Shown in pieces: positions 10,014-18,990 of a stretch of 64,000 nt of DNA. The position numbers and the translations under genes were made by a program. The stretch lies in contig NZ_FNQN01000009.1 of NCBI RefSeq assembly GCF_900107645.1, positions 62,001 through 126,000 on the forward strand. The letters are read 5' to 3'. The stretch's first letter is position 1. Each line of letters opens with the position of its first letter. This stretch comes from Desulfuromusa kysingii (lineage in GTDB: Bacteria > Desulfobacterota > Desulfuromonadia > Desulfuromonadales > Geopsychrobacteraceae). Below the pieces are notes generated by a model that had not been told where the DNA came from, did not search any database, and was given only the letters and a program-made list of their open reading frames with translations.

Positions 10014-10904
10014 ATGGATCAATACCTTGATTATTATTTTAACTTTTTAGCTGTAGAAAAAGGCCTCTCGGATAATACTTTAAGTGCTTATAGTCGGGAT
10101 TTGACCTCCTACTCTGCGTATCTGAGTCAAAAGGAGCAGGTGACCGATCCTGACAATATCACGCAATCGATGTTACTTGGTTATTTAACGGCGTTAAAAA
10201 GTAATGGTCATTCACCGCGGAGTCGGGCTCGTGTTCTCAGCTCTTTACGCGGGTTTCATCGGTTTTTACTCCGGGAACAATACGCAAACCACGACCCTTC
10301 CATCCTGATCGAGTCGCCGCGTACCTTGTCATCGCTACCAAGACTGCTTTCGCAAAAAGAGGTCGAACGCCTGTTGCTGGCACCGACTGGTGACAGTCCG
10401 ATTGCGGTTCGTGACCGGGCAATGCTTGAAGTGTTGTATGCCACCGGGATGCGCGTTTCGGAGTTGATCGGATTGCGTCTTGGCGATCTGAAACTTGATA
10501 TTGGCTGTCTCAATGCGTTTGGCAAAGGCTCCAAGCAGAGATTAATCCCCCTGGGAGAGGATGCCCTTGATGTTCTTCAAGAATACTTGCAGAATGGACG
10601 CCAGAAGTTGTTAAAAAAAGGATTAAGTGATGAGGTTTTTCTCAATGTGCGTGGCAAAAAACTCAGTCGGCAGGGGGTTTGGAAGAACCTGCATGCTTAT
10701 GCAATAAAAGCTGGAATCAAACAGAAAGTTTATCCGCATATGTTACGGCATTCATTTGCAACCCATTTGTTGGAAAATGGTGCGGATCTGCGTTCGGTAC
10801 AAACGATGCTGGGACATGTTGATATTTCTACAACCCAGATTTACACCCACGTTATTCAATCGCGGTTAAAGAAAATTCATCAACAATATCATCCGCGTGG
10901 CTAA
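10014..10904 (+). CDS. xerD: Tyrosine recombinase XerD (chromosome dimer resolution)
   Basis: Site-specific recombinase that acts with XerC at dif to resolve chromosome dimers. The 296-residue protein has the N-terminal SAM-like core-binding domain (about 1-85) and a catalytic domain with the conserved residues: Arg in ATGMRVSEL, Lys in GKGSKQR, His/Arg in HMLRHSFATH, His in LGHVDISTTQ and the nucleophile Tyr in IYTHV. TTG at 10005 extends the frame by three codons, but ATG at 10014 gives the usual MDQYLDYY-type start. XerD rather than XerC is judged from overall style. There are no flanking mobile features, so a housekeeping role is likely. Confidence 0.9.
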   Translation: MDQYLDYYFNFLAVEKGLSDNTLSAYSRDLTSYSAYLSQKEQVTDPDNITQSMLLGYLTALKSNGHSPRSRARVLSSLRGFHRFLLREQYANHDPSILIESPRTLSSLPRLLSQKEVERLLLAPTGDSPIAVRDRAMLEVLYATGMRVSELIGLRLGDLKLDIGCLNAFGKGSKQRLIPLGEDALDVLQEYLQNGRQKLLKKGLSDEVFLNVRGKKLSRQGVWKNLHAYAIKAGIKQKVYPHMLRHSFATHLLENGADLRSVQTMLGHVDISTTQIYTHVIQSRLKKIHQQYHPRG

Positions 10905-10924
10905 CTGCTAAGGTAGAGGAAAAG

Positions 10925-12133
10925 ATGAAATATATTATTTTGCTTGGTGACGGAATGGCGGATGAACCCATTGCGGAACTGGGAGGAAAAACCCCGCTGG
11001 AAGTTGCACATACACCCAATATGGATCGTTTGGCACAAACCGGAATAATCGGCTTGGCGGCAACGGTACCGGAAGGTTATCCCCCGGGAAGTGATGTCGC
11101 AAATCTTTCGGTTTTTGGTTACGACCCCGCTGATTGTTACACTGGGCGATCACCTCTGGAAGCCGCAAGTATGGGAGTTGATCTGGGTCCTGACGACGTT
11201 GCTTTTCGTCTGAATTTTGTCTGGCTGGAAGCCCATTACGGTAAGCTCTATATGGGGGATTTTTCTGCTGGTCATATCTCTACAGATGAAGCCAGCGTGT
11301 TGATAGCCACGCTTCAGGATGAGTTAGGCGGGGATCAGTTCAACTTTTATCCAGGGGTTTCCTATCGTCACCTCATGGTCTGGAAGAATGGCAAGGACGC
11401 CCTTAGTTTTACCCCGCCCCATGATATTTCAACGTACAGCATTGAAGATCACCTGCCACAGGGCGATGGTGCTGATGTTCTCCAGGATTTGACCAATTCA
11501 GCGCAAATGTTGTTGAATATCCATCCGGTGAACAACCAGCGGATTGCTGAAAATAAACTCCCGGCAAATTCGGTGTGGTTCTGGGGGCATGGACGTAAGC
11601 CGGTGATGGAGACTTACCAGCAACGTTACGGTTTGACTGGATCGGTGATTTCGGCCGTCGATCTGATCAAGGGGATTGGTATCAATGCCGGGTTGGAGAT
11701 CATTGAGGTTCCGGGCGCGACAGGTTACCTCGATACTAACTACCGTGGTAAAGGCGAATACGCGGTTGCGGCTCTTAAAGACAAAGATTTTGTTTACGTC
11801 CATGTCGAGGCCCCTGACGAAGCGGGTCACGGTGGATTATTGCAGGAGAAAATCAAGGCGATAGAGAGTTTTGACCGTGATGTTGTCGGGACGGTTCTTG
11901 ACAACATCGACGCCATTGGTGATTGCCGTATCCTGATTGCCCCTGACCATCCGACTCCCGTAGAAAAAAGGACGCACACTTCTGACCCGGTTCCTTATAT
12001 CCTGTTTGACTCCCGTCAGTCGTTGGCTTCGCAGGCAACCGCATATTCGGAATCTGAAGCTAAGCGTTGTGGTGGGATTATCCCCGGCCATCAACTTCTC
12101 TCACTGTTGATGGCTGACCGTGAATCAGCATGA
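10925..12133 (+). CDS. apgM: ApgM-family metalloenzyme: cofactor-independent phosphoglycerate mutase or proposed homoserine kinase
   Basis: 402-residue member of the alkaline-phosphatase superfamily branch that includes archaeal 2,3-BPG-independent phosphoglycerate mutase. Metal and catalytic motifs are visible: LGDGMAD (7-13, Asp ligand), PPGSDVANLS with candidate nucleophile S56, HVEAPDEAGHGG and PDHPTPVEKRTHTSDPVPY near the C-terminus. In many Deltaproteobacteria this subgroup has been proposed to serve as homoserine kinase, because those genomes lack ThrB. A homoserine dehydrogenase gene lies at 48.2 kb here. Sequence alone cannot choose between the two activities. It overlaps the next gene by 14 bases if that gene starts at GTG 12120. 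Confidence 0.85.
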   Translation: MKYIILLGDGMADEPIAELGGKTPLEVAHTPNMDRLAQTGIIGLAATVPEGYPPGSDVANLSVFGYDPADCYTGRSPLEAASMGVDLGPDDVAFRLNFVWLEAHYGKLYMGDFSAGHISTDEASVLIATLQDELGGDQFNFYPGVSYRHLMVWKNGKDALSFTPPHDISTYSIEDHLPQGDGADVLQDLTNSAQMLLNIHPVNNQRIAENKLPANSVWFWGHGRKPVMETYQQRYGLTGSVISAVDLIKGIGINAGLEIIEVPGATGYLDTNYRGKGEYAVAALKDKDFVYVHVEAPDEAGHGGLLQEKIKAIESFDRDVVGTVLDNIDAIGDCRILIAPDHPTPVEKRTHTSDPVPYILFDSRQSLASQATAYSESEAKRCGGIIPGHQLLSLLMADRESA

Positions 12134-12911
12134 GGCTTTAGAAGCTAAAGATATGACGCCGTTACAACTGAGTGTTGTCTTGGTCGAGCCTCAAGGTGCG
12201 CTAAATATCGGTTCTGCTTGTCGGGCGATGCTTAATTTTGGTTGTTCCAGCCTGCGCCTGGTCAACCCTCAAGTGGATCATCTCTCCCGTGATGCACGAC
12301 TGATGGCGGTCAAGGCTGCGTCTGTCCTCGAAAGCGCCCGTGTCTTTGAAAGCTTAGAAGATGCGCTGTCTGATACTGTTTTGAGTTTTGGAACAACGCG
12401 TCGTTTCGGACGTTATCGAGAAGGATTACTGCATCCTGATGAGGCGGCAGACCGTTTACTGTCGGTAGCACAAAAAGATTCCGTCGCCTTGGTCTTTGGT
12501 CGTGAAGACAGAGGGTTGTTTACCTCAGAGTTGGATCTCTGTCAGCATTTTATCACGATTCCGACCAATGAGAATTTACCGTCGATGAATCTGGCGCAAG
12601 CTGTCTCCATTTGTCTGTATGAAGTGAGCAGAGCCAAAGGGCGCTCTGCAGGTCTGAGTTATGGTCGCAAAGGATTGGCAAATAATGCCGCCTTAGAATC
12701 AATGTATCAACATATGCGTCAGACATTACTTGATATTGGTTACCTCGATCCACAAAATCCCGACCATATATTGCGCAGCTTTCGCCGTATCTTGAGTCGT
12801 TCCGGGTTGAATGACCGTGAAGTTCGAATTCTTCGTGGTCTTTTCAATCAGATCGATATTTATTCGGGACGCAAGCTGTCACGACGTTCAACAGATGGCG
12901 ATCATGAGTAA
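12120..12911 (+). CDS. trmJ: TrmJ-like tRNA 2'-O-methyltransferase (SPOUT family)
   Basis: SAM-dependent ribose methylase of the TrmH/SpoU superfamily. It most resembles TrmJ, which methylates position 32 of the tRNA anticodon loop. The 263 residues contain the three SPOUT motifs: VLVEPQGALNIGSACRAM (N-terminal), VFGREDRGL and LPSMNLAQAVSICLYE (the knotted SAM site), followed by a C-terminal helical extension. The start is uncertain: GTG at 12120 overlaps apgM by 14 bases, while ATG at 12153 would start directly before the conserved LQLSVVLVEPQ. The substrate assignment to tRNA position 32 is by family. Confidence 0.85.
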   Translation: MNQHEALEAKDMTPLQLSVVLVEPQGALNIGSACRAMLNFGCSSLRLVNPQVDHLSRDARLMAVKAASVLESARVFESLEDALSDTVLSFGTTRRFGRYREGLLHPDEAADRLLSVAQKDSVALVFGREDRGLFTSELDLCQHFITIPTNENLPSMNLAQAVSICLYEVSRAKGRSAGLSYGRKGLANNAALESMYQHMRQTLLDIGYLDPQNPDHILRSFRRILSRSGLNDREVRILRGLFNQIDIYSGRKLSRRSTDGDHE

Positions 12912-13272
12912 AACAAGTAAAAGTTTTCAGCTTGAAAATGGTGTGAGCGTTGAATTTGTTCCTCAGGAGAACCGCTATTTTGGCGATTACCATCGGCTGC
13001 AGATAGATGTCATTGCCAAGATCCCTCTAGACTCAGGTTCATTACCTGCTGATTTAATCGAGGTGGCAGAAAAGTATTCAGGATCTATTAAATATGAAAA
13101 AACCCTGGAACGCATGGGAGTTGCTAGCAATCAACTCGATATCGCAACACAATCAATGATTGATGGTTTCATGCAAACGGTTGGTTGTTATCTCGCAAAC
13201 AAGAGTTTTGCGGAACATTTACTTCGAAAAACATTGACCACGCGCGCACATCGAAACCGTTTCAGCCGGTAA
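12895..13272 (+). CDS. Small unknown protein after trmJ
   Basis: About 125-residue protein with no domain I recognise. It is soluble, has no signal peptide and has a plausible alpha/beta pattern (FQLENGVSVEFVPQ, HRLQIDVIAKIPL, then helical SMIDGFMQTVGCYL). The frame is open further upstream, but the ATG codons at 12895 and 12904 overlap the trmJ end by 17 or 8 bases and avoid an implausible N-terminus, so one of these is the start. It is the last gene before a transcription terminator at 13345, which places it in the apgM-trmJ operon. Function unknown. Confidence 0.7.
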   Translation: MAIMSKTSKSFQLENGVSVEFVPQENRYFGDYHRLQIDVIAKIPLDSGSLPADLIEVAEKYSGSIKYEKTLERMGVASNQLDIATQSMIDGFMQTVGCYLANKSFAEHLLRKTLTTRAHRNRFSR

Positions 13273-13287
13273 TAATTAAAATTCTTC

Positions 13288-13316
13288 TTGATTTAATCCC
13301 GTCAGAGTGTTAAATA
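13288..13316 (+). promoter_or_regulatory. Candidate promoter for the rimP-nusA-infB operon
   Basis: TTGATT (13288-13293), a 17-base spacer and TAAATA (13311-13316). Transcription would start near 13323, upstream of the terminator-like hairpin at 13345, so the hairpin would lie in the operon leader. The match is moderate. Confidence 0.35.
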
Positions 13317-13344
13317 ATAACGGTTTTGATGTTGTTTATTGGAA

Positions 13345-13367
13345 GTGAGCCCCGGCTCACTTTTTTT
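13345..13367 (+). terminator. Terminator or attenuator 17 bases before rimP
   Basis: GTGAGC (13345-13350), loop CCCG, GCTCAC (13355-13360), then seven T residues: a textbook intrinsic terminator. It ends only 17 bases before the rimP GTG, leaving no room for a promoter after it. It therefore either ends the upstream operon while the rimP promoter reads through it, or works as an attenuator for the nusA operon. Confidence 0.85.
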
Positions 13368-13384
13368 ATTATCCAGAGGCGACC

Positions 13385-13864
13385 GTGGCACAACTTTTAG
13401 AAAAAATTGAAGAACTGGTTCTCCCCATCATAGAAGACCTTGGTTGCGAATTGGTTGATATTGAGTATCAACGCGAGGATCGTGGATGGGTTTTGCGGTT
13501 TTTTCTGGACAAAGATGGTGGAATCAATCTTGATGACTGTGCCACTGCCAGTCGTGAGATTAGCTCAATGCTTGACGTTGAAAATGTGATCAGCACAGCG
13601 TATAGTCTGGAAGTTTCGTCCCCGGGGATTGAGCGGCCTTTAAAGAAACCTGAGGATTTTATCCGCTTTACTGGACAACTTGCTAAAATTAAAACCCACG
13701 AAGCCATTGATCCCGATGGTTCAGGTCGAAACAGAAAGACCTTTGTTGGCACCCTGTCGGGTTTTGAGGGTGATGAAGTCCTGTTGTTATTGAAAAAAAA
13801 ACCAGTGGCAGTGCGTATTGCGCTACCACAGATAGATAAAGCAAACTTAAAATTTGAGTTTTGA
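13385..13864 (+). CDS. rimP: Ribosome maturation factor RimP
   Basis: Cytoplasmic factor for late 30S subunit assembly. The 159 residues show the two-domain RimP form: N-terminal alpha/beta domain (LVDIEYQREDRGWVLRFFLDK with DGGINLDDCA) and the SH3-like C-terminal domain starting near SPGIERPLKKPEDF. GTG at 13385 is the start, with an AGAGGC ribosome site seven bases upstream. It is the first gene of the conserved rimP-nusA-ylxR-infB-rbfA-nrnA-truB transcription/translation operon. Confidence 0.95.
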   Translation: MAQLLEKIEELVLPIIEDLGCELVDIEYQREDRGWVLRFFLDKDGGINLDDCATASREISSMLDVENVISTAYSLEVSSPGIERPLKKPEDFIRFTGQLAKIKTHEAIDPDGSGRNRKTFVGTLSGFEGDEVLLLLKKKPVAVRIALPQIDKANLKFEF

Positions 13865-13940
13865 ATCCTGCCATGGGTTCATTGATTATCACTCGTTGAC
13901 ATGGTCTGTCAGCCAAAACTTTTAATAAGGGGTATGCAAG

Positions 13941-15131
13941 ATGGTGGGTAACCTCAATCACATCATCGATCAGGTGGTTAAGGATAAAGGGATCGATCGT
14001 GACGTGCTGGTAGATGCACTTGAGTCTGCGGTCCTGTCTGCAGCCAATAAAAAATTCAGAAATACGCGTGATCTGGAAGCTCACTTCAATGAAGAACTTG
14101 GAGAGGTTGAGGTTTTTGAATTTGTTACTGTCGTTGATGAAGTTGTTGATTCATACAGAGAGATTGATTTGGAAGAGGCACGGGAAGTTGATCCCGATGT
14201 TGAAGTCAACGATTCTTTGGGGATGATGCTCGAGGCGGGTAGCTTCAGCCGCATTGCCGCACAAACGGCAAAGCAGGTTATTATTCAGAAGGTCCGTGAA
14301 GCTGAACGTGAAGGCGTCTATAATGAATTTAAGGACCGTGTTGGTGAGATCGTCAATGGGATCGTGCGTCGCTATGAACGTGGTGATTTGATTATTGATC
14401 TTGGTCGCGCAGAAGCTTTGTTGCCCAATCGGGAGCAGGCCCCGCGTGAAAATTACCGTCAATCAGATCGCGTTCGTGCTTATATCTCTGAAGTTAAGAT
14501 GTCTGCCAAAGGACCGCAAATTATCCTTTCGCGCACGCATCCAGGGTTGTTGATCGCTTTATTTAAATCGGAAGTGCCTGAAGTTTCTGAAGGTATCGTT
14601 GAGATTAAAAATGCTGTCCGTGAGCCGGGAAGTCGAGCTAAAATCGCTGTGACCTCGCATGATATTGATGTTGATCCTGTCGGCGCGTGTGTCGGTATGC
14701 GCGGGTCGCGGGTGCAAAATGTCGTAACCGAGTTGCGTGGTGAAAGAATCGACATTATTCCTTGGACTCCAGACCCTGCAAGGTTTGCTTGTGCGGCCCT
14801 TGCACCTGCAGATGTATCGCGGGTGTATATTGATGAGGACGGCAAGTCCATGGAGATAATCGTTCCTGATGACCAATTATCTTTGGCTATTGGCAAGAAG
14901 GGGCAGAATGTCCGTCTTGCAGCGAAACTGATTGGTTGGAAAATCGATATCAAGAGCGAATCCCGTGCTCAAGAAGAAGAACAGGAAGAGAGTGCTTCTG
15001 AAGGTGCAGAAACTGCAGAAACAGAAACTCCTTCTGAAGTATCGGTTGCCGATGATGCTGCAACAACGGCTATAGATCAACAAGATGATGTTGATGATGA
15101 TGGTGCTGCTGCAGACACAGAGAAGGATTGA
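13941..15131 (+). CDS. nusA: Transcription elongation/termination factor NusA
   Basis: RNA polymerase-associated factor controlling pausing, termination and antitermination. The 396-residue protein has the N-terminal RNAP-binding domain (about 1-130), an S1 domain (about 135-200, [20 protein letters not shown]) and two KH domains ([15 protein letters not shown] and [18 protein letters not shown]). It lacks the acidic repeat domains of E. coli NusA (495 aa) and instead ends in a roughly 50-residue Glu/Asp/Thr/Ala-rich tail, presumably disordered. The start is ATG at 13941 after an AAGGGG-type ribosome site. It may regulate its own operon through the hairpin at 13345. Confidence 0.96.
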   Translation: MVGNLNHIIDQVVKDKGIDRDVLVDALESAVLSAANKKFRNTRDLEAHFNEELGEVEVFEFVTVVDEVVDSYREIDLEEAREVDPDVEVNDSLGMMLEAGSFSRIAAQTAKQVIIQKVREAEREGVYNEFKDRVGEIVNGIVRRYERGDLIIDLGRAEALLPNREQAPRENYRQSDRVRAYISEVKMSAKGPQIILSRTHPGLLIALFKSEVPEVSEGIVEIKNAVREPGSRAKIAVTSHDIDVDPVGACVGMRGSRVQNVVTELRGERIDIIPWTPDPARFACAALAPADVSRVYIDEDGKSMEIIVPDDQLSLAIGKKGQNVRLAAKLIGWKIDIKSESRAQEEEQEESASEGAETAETETPSEVSVADDAATTAIDQQDDVDDDGAAADTEKD

Positions 15132-15142
15132 TTCGCTGACTT

Positions 15143-15739
15143 ATGACTGCTGCTGAAAAAGGGCCGCAACGCACTTGTATCGCTTGCCGTAAGGCCGGTG
15201 ACAAAAAACAATTTGTTCGTTATGTTGTGGCTCCTGATGGTGAAGTTTTGGTTGATTATCGGCAGCGATTACCTGGCCGTGGGGCTTACACTTGTATCTC
15301 ATGGGACTGTTTGCAGACTGCGGTTGCCAGGAATAGTTTTCAGCGTAGTTTTAAGGGGCAGTGTCATGACGTTGACGCAACATCATTGTTGGAGCAATTG
15401 AACGCTGCTGTGGAGCAAAAGATATTTAATCTGATTGGCATGTCACGCAAGTCGAAACAATTTATAGCTGGCAGTAATGCCGTAGTTGATGCGCTTAAAA
15501 AAGGGACATCATTGGCACTTATTGTTATGGCGACAGATATATCGACTTCGATAAAAACGAAAATTGAAACATTGGCAATAAAGAAAAAAATATATACTGC
15601 GCATTTATCTGATAAACAGAAAATAGGGCAGATGTTAGGTAAAGAAGAGCGGAGTGTTATGGCTGTTCAGCCGGGTTTGTTAGCTGATTCGCTGTTGACT
15701 GAATTACATGTGTACAGGCGACTGGTAAGGGAGAATTGA
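15143..15739 (+). CDS. ylxR: YlxR (DUF448) fused to an L7Ae-family RNA-binding domain
   Basis: 198-residue fusion of two domains that are separate proteins (YlxR and YlxQ) in Bacillus. Residues 1-75 are Ylx[27 protein letters not shown] and the pair of Cys clusters. Residues about 95-195 are L7Ae/L30e-like: [17 protein letters not shown], a central beta/alpha core and [12 protein letters not shown]. YlxR (RnpM) is reported to bind and modulate RNase P RNA, while L7Ae-type domains bind kink-turn RNA. The gene sits between nusA and infB as usual, 11 bases after nusA and overlapping the infB ATG by one base. An RNA-binding regulatory role is likely; its target is unknown. Confidence 0.9.
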   Translation: MTAAEKGPQRTCIACRKAGDKKQFVRYVVAPDGEVLVDYRQRLPGRGAYTCISWDCLQTAVARNSFQRSFKGQCHDVDATSLLEQLNAAVEQKIFNLIGMSRKSKQFIAGSNAVVDALKKGTSLALIVMATDISTSIKTKIETLAIKKKIYTAHLSDKQKIGQMLGKEERSVMAVQPGLLADSLLTELHVYRRLVREN

Positions 15740-18582
15740 TGGGCAAGGTAAGGGTATACGAACTCGCGAAGAACATGGGTCTGGAAAACAAAGATTTGCT
15801 GGCTAAACTGGAAGAAGCAGGCATTGATGTGGCGTCACATTCAAGTTCTCTGGCTGAGGAAGATCTACGTAAATTTGAAGATTTCGTCAATCCCCCGGTA
15901 CAGAAAATTGAAGAAGCTCGCATAAAACCAGGGATAATACGGCGACGACGGACTGTTGTACGTGAACCTGTTGAGCAGACGCCTGTCGCTGCTGAAGACA
16001 CTGTTACAGTGGCTGCGAATGAAAAGGCCGAACCCTCAGTTACTGCCGAGGTTGACACCCCTGAACCTGAAGAGATTCCCCAACCAGAGGAACAGAAGGT
16101 CACACCGCCTGCAATAGAACCACCTGTGGTTGAATCTGTTGAAGAGGTTGCTTCTCCTGTAGCGACTACTAATGAAGCTCAAGCCGAATCTGAGCCTGAA
16201 ATTAAAGCAGAAGCCGTCACAACGTCAAAGAAAGAAGTGAAAACTGAAGTTAAGGTTGATGCTGATAAACCAAAAGTCTCCGAGAAAAAAGTTGCAGAGA
16301 CGGAAGCTGTAGCAACGGATAAAGGTAAAAAAGAAAAGCCACCCGTTGTTGAGAGAGCTACCGGTGATCGTGCCAAAATTCTTGGACGGGTTGAATTGCC
16401 ACAAACGCCACCCCACGGACAGCGAAAAACCAGAAATTCAGCACGCCCTGCGCGGCAGGATGCACGACCAGCAAGAGCGGGTGAACGACCTGGTGGTCGC
16501 CCGGCTGCTCGGCCTGGAACTGCACCAACAGGAAGAACTCCTGCGCGTCCTGGATCGACTCCAAGCCGTGGAAATAAGAGGGTTGATCCAGCCCCTTTGG
16601 CGCCTTTGGAACAGCCGCTTCCTGAAAAGGAAGGGCGTAATAAAAAGCGTAACAAAGGACGTCGTGGTGATAATAACGACAATCAGGACGGTCGGGTATC
16701 GCGTCGCGGACGGCGGGTCGAAGTTTTCGAACCAGGCCGTGCGGGTCAAAAAAAGAAGCGTGGCGGTAAGAACTCCAAACAGGCGAAACATACTGAGGTA
16801 ACTGTCAGTAAAGCGATTAAGCGGATTGTCAGAATCAGTGATTCAATTACTGTTGGTGAACTGGCAAAGCGGATGGGGGTCAAAGCGAATGAATTGATCG
16901 CTGAATTGATGCGTCAGGGGTCAATGGTGACGATCAATCATCCACTAGACTATGAATCTGCGGCAATCTTAGCGGCTGAATTCAACCATGAAGTTGAAAA
17001 TGTCGCTTTTGATGAAGAGACAATTCTTGAAGTTGAGCCTTCCAAAGAGGCCGAAGATAATGTTGAAGATCTTGAAGTTCGCCCTCCAGTTGTTACCATT
17101 ATGGGGCATGTCGATCATGGTAAAACCAGCCTTCTGGATGCGATTCGTGAAGCGAACGTCACTGAAGGTGAAGCTGGAGGTATAACCCAGCATATTGGTG
17201 CTTATGATGTTGAACTGGATGGCAAAAAGGTGACTTTCCTTGATACTCCGGGACATGAGGCATTTACCGCGATGCGGGCTCGTGGTGCTGGAGTAACCGA
17301 CATTGTTATCTTGGTTGTCGCTGCTGATGATGGGGTGATGCCTCAGACAAAAGAGGCTATCAGTCATTCGAAAGCTGCTGGTGTGCCGATGATTGTTGCT
17401 GTCAATAAAATCGACAAACCGGACGCAAACCCTGAGAAGGTAAAACAAGAACTCACAGAGTTTGAACTTGTTCCAGAAGAGTGGGGCGGCGATACGATCT
17501 TTGTTGAGGTTTCTGCCAAGCAACAGACGAATCTTGATACCTTGCTGGAAATGATTTTGTTGCAAGCAGAAGTTCTGGAGTTAAAGGCTAACCCGAATAA
17601 ACGTGCCAAAGGATCAATTGTTGAGGCACGCCTTGATAAAGGGCGCGGGCCGATAGCGACGGTGTTGGTTCAGGATGGAACCTTAAAAATTGGCGACGCT
17701 ATTGTTGCTGGACTGCATTACGGTCGGGTTCGTTCAATGACCACAGCGACAGGTTCTCAAGTCAAAGAGGCTGGACCATCCTTCCCGGTTGAAGTGACTG
17801 GACTGGGTGGTGTCCCCAATGCCGGTGATACTTTCCATGCCGTTGAAAACGAAAAAGCCGCAAAAGATGTTTCGCATCATCGTCAGTCCAAACAACGTGA
17901 AATTGATCTGTCTCGAAACAGTAAGGTCTCTTTAGATCAACTGTTTGAAAAAATGCAACAAGGTGTTGTTGAGGAGCTTTCAGTTATTGTTAAAGCTGAT
18001 GTACAAGGTTCGTTGGAAGCCGTACGCGATGCTCTGGAAAAACTATCCACGGACGCTTGTCGGTTGAATATAATCCATACTGGCGTGGGTGGTATTTCTG
18101 AAAGTGACATTACTTTGGCGACGGCATCAAATGCAATCGTCCTTGGTTTTAATGTTCGACCTGAGACCAAGGCCAAAGTGTTAGCTGAGGTAGAAAAAGT
18201 CGATATCAGGTTGTATTCAGTGATTTACGACGCTGTTAATGATATTCGTGACGCAATGGAAGGTCTGTTAGCACCGACCTTGAAGGAAAAAGAGTTGGGT
18301 CGTGTTGAGATTCGCGATACTTTCCACGTGTCGCGTGTTGGTACGATTGCTGGCTGTTTTGTTGTTGAAGGGAAAATCATTCGTAATGCTCAAACTCGAC
18401 TGGTCCGCGATAATGTCGTTGTCTGGCAGGGTAAACTCAGTTCATTGAAGCGCTTCAAGGATGATGTTAAAGAAGTCGGCAATGGTTATGAGTGCGGTAT
18501 TGGTTTGGAAAAATACAACGATATAAAAATTGGTGATGTTCTTGAAGTCTTTGAAATCGAAGAAGTTAAGACTTCACTGTAG
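15739..18582 (+). CDS. infB: Translation initiation factor IF-2
   Basis: GTPase that brings fMet-tRNA to the 30S subunit and promotes 50S joining. The 947 residues comprise an IF2_N domain ([20 protein letters not shown]), a long low-complexity Pro/Glu/Val then Arg/Gly/Pro-rich linker (about 60-360), a second IF2_N-like domain, the G domain (GHVDHGKTS near 455, [13 protein letters not shown]) and domains II-IV. The frame can be extended by one TTG codon, but ATG at 15739, sharing one base with the ylxR stop and preceded by AAGGGAG, is the start. The linker's repetitive Arg/Gly/Pro codons create long open shadows in other frames that are not genes. Confidence 0.97.
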   Translation: MGKVRVYELAKNMGLENKDLLAKLEEAGIDVASHSSSLAEEDLRKFEDFVNPPVQKIEEARIKPGIIRRRRTVVREPVEQTPVAAEDTVTVAANEKAEPSVTAEVDTPEPEEIPQPEEQKVTPPAIEPPVVESVEEVASPVATTNEAQAESEPEIKAEAVTTSKKEVKTEVKVDADKPKVSEKKVAETEAVATDKGKKEKPPVVERATGDRAKILGRVELPQTPPHGQRKTRNSARPARQDARPARAGERPGGRPAARPGTAPTGRTPARPGSTPSRGNKRVDPAPLAPLEQPLPEKEGRNKKRNKGRRGDNNDNQDGRVSRRGRRVEVFEPGRAGQKKKRGGKNSKQAKHTEVTVSKAIKRIVRISDSITVGELAKRMGVKANELIAELMRQGSMVTINHPLDYESAAILAAEFNHEVENVAFDEETILEVEPSKEAEDNVEDLEVRPPVVTIMGHVDHGKTSLLDAIREANVTEGEAGGITQHIGAYDVELDGKKVTFLDTPGHEAFTAMRARGAGVTDIVILVVAADDGVMPQTKEAISHSKAAGVPMIVAVNKIDKPDANPEKVKQELTEFELVPEEWGGDTIFVEVSAKQQTNLDTLLEMILLQAEVLELKANPNKRAKGSIVEARLDKGRGPIATVLVQDGTLKIGDAIVAGLHYGRVRSMTTATGSQVKEAGPSFPVEVTGLGGVPNAGDTFHAVENEKAAKDVSHHRQSKQREIDLSRNSKVSLDQLFEKMQQGVVEELSVIVKADVQGSLEAVRDALEKLSTDACRLNIIHTGVGGISESDITLATASNAIVLGFNVRPETKAKVLAEVEKVDIRLYSVIYDAVNDIRDAMEGLLAPTLKEKELGRVEIRDTFHVSRVGTIAGCFVVEGKIIRNAQTRLVRDNVVVWQGKLSSLKRFKDDVKEVGNGYECGIGLEKYNDIKIGDVLEVFEIEEVKTSL

Positions 18583-18621
18583 CCCCGACAATGAATCTTT
18601 ACCCTATGGAGCCGAAGTAAG

Positions 18622-18990
18622 TTGAGTAGTTATCGTCCAGAACGAGTTGGTGAGCAGATCCACAAAGAGGTGACCCGATTGTTGATGTACAACATCAAAG
18701 ATCCCCGTGTGTCTCCAGTAACGTTGACTGGGGTGCAGATGTCACGTGATATTGGTTCTGCTAAGATATATTATACGGTTCAAGGTGATTCTGCTGAACG
18801 TAAAGAGGCAGAAAAAGGGCTTAAAAGCGCATCTCCATATATCCGTAGAGAATTAGGGAAAATTATGAATCTCAGATTTGTCCCTAATCTCTATTTTAAA
18901 TTTGACGAATCTGTCAATTATGGACAAAAGATTGATGCCTTGTTGTATCAGGTACGAGAAGACTTAGATGATCATTCAACAGATAATTGA
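18622..18990 (+). CDS. rbfA: Ribosome-binding factor A
   Basis: Binds 30S precursors near the 5' helix of 16S rRNA and is needed for late maturation and cold adaptation. The 122-residue product has the single KH-like fold pattern: YRPERVGEQIHKEVTRLL at the N-terminus, DPRVSPVTLTGVQMSRD and the C-terminal LRFVPNLYFKFDESV. TTG at 18622 is the only sensible start (MSSYRPERVG), with GGAG about ten bases upstream. Use of TTG may keep its level low. It overlaps nrnA by 23 bases. Confidence 0.94.
   Translation: MSSYRPERVGEQIHKEVTRLLMYNIKDPRVSPVTLTGVQMSRDIGSAKIYYTVQGDSAERKEAEKGLKSASPYIRRELGKIMNLRFVPNLYFKFDESVNYGQKIDALLYQVREDLDDHSTDN

Noticed and set aside
10014-10904. xerD as an integrase marking a mobile element
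   Set aside because: There is no attachment repeat, excisionase, flanking tRNA or foreign gene content. It is embedded in a housekeeping operon.
16179-16801. Long open frames on both strands inside infB (up to about 167 codons)
   Set aside because: They arise from the repetitive Arg/Gly/Pro/Glu codons of the IF-2 linker. The translations are low-complexity, have no ribosome sites and no family resemblance.
16969-17565. 198-codon reverse frame inside the infB G domain
   Set aside because: The forward frame encodes invariant GTPase motifs throughout, and the reverse product has no recognisable pattern.
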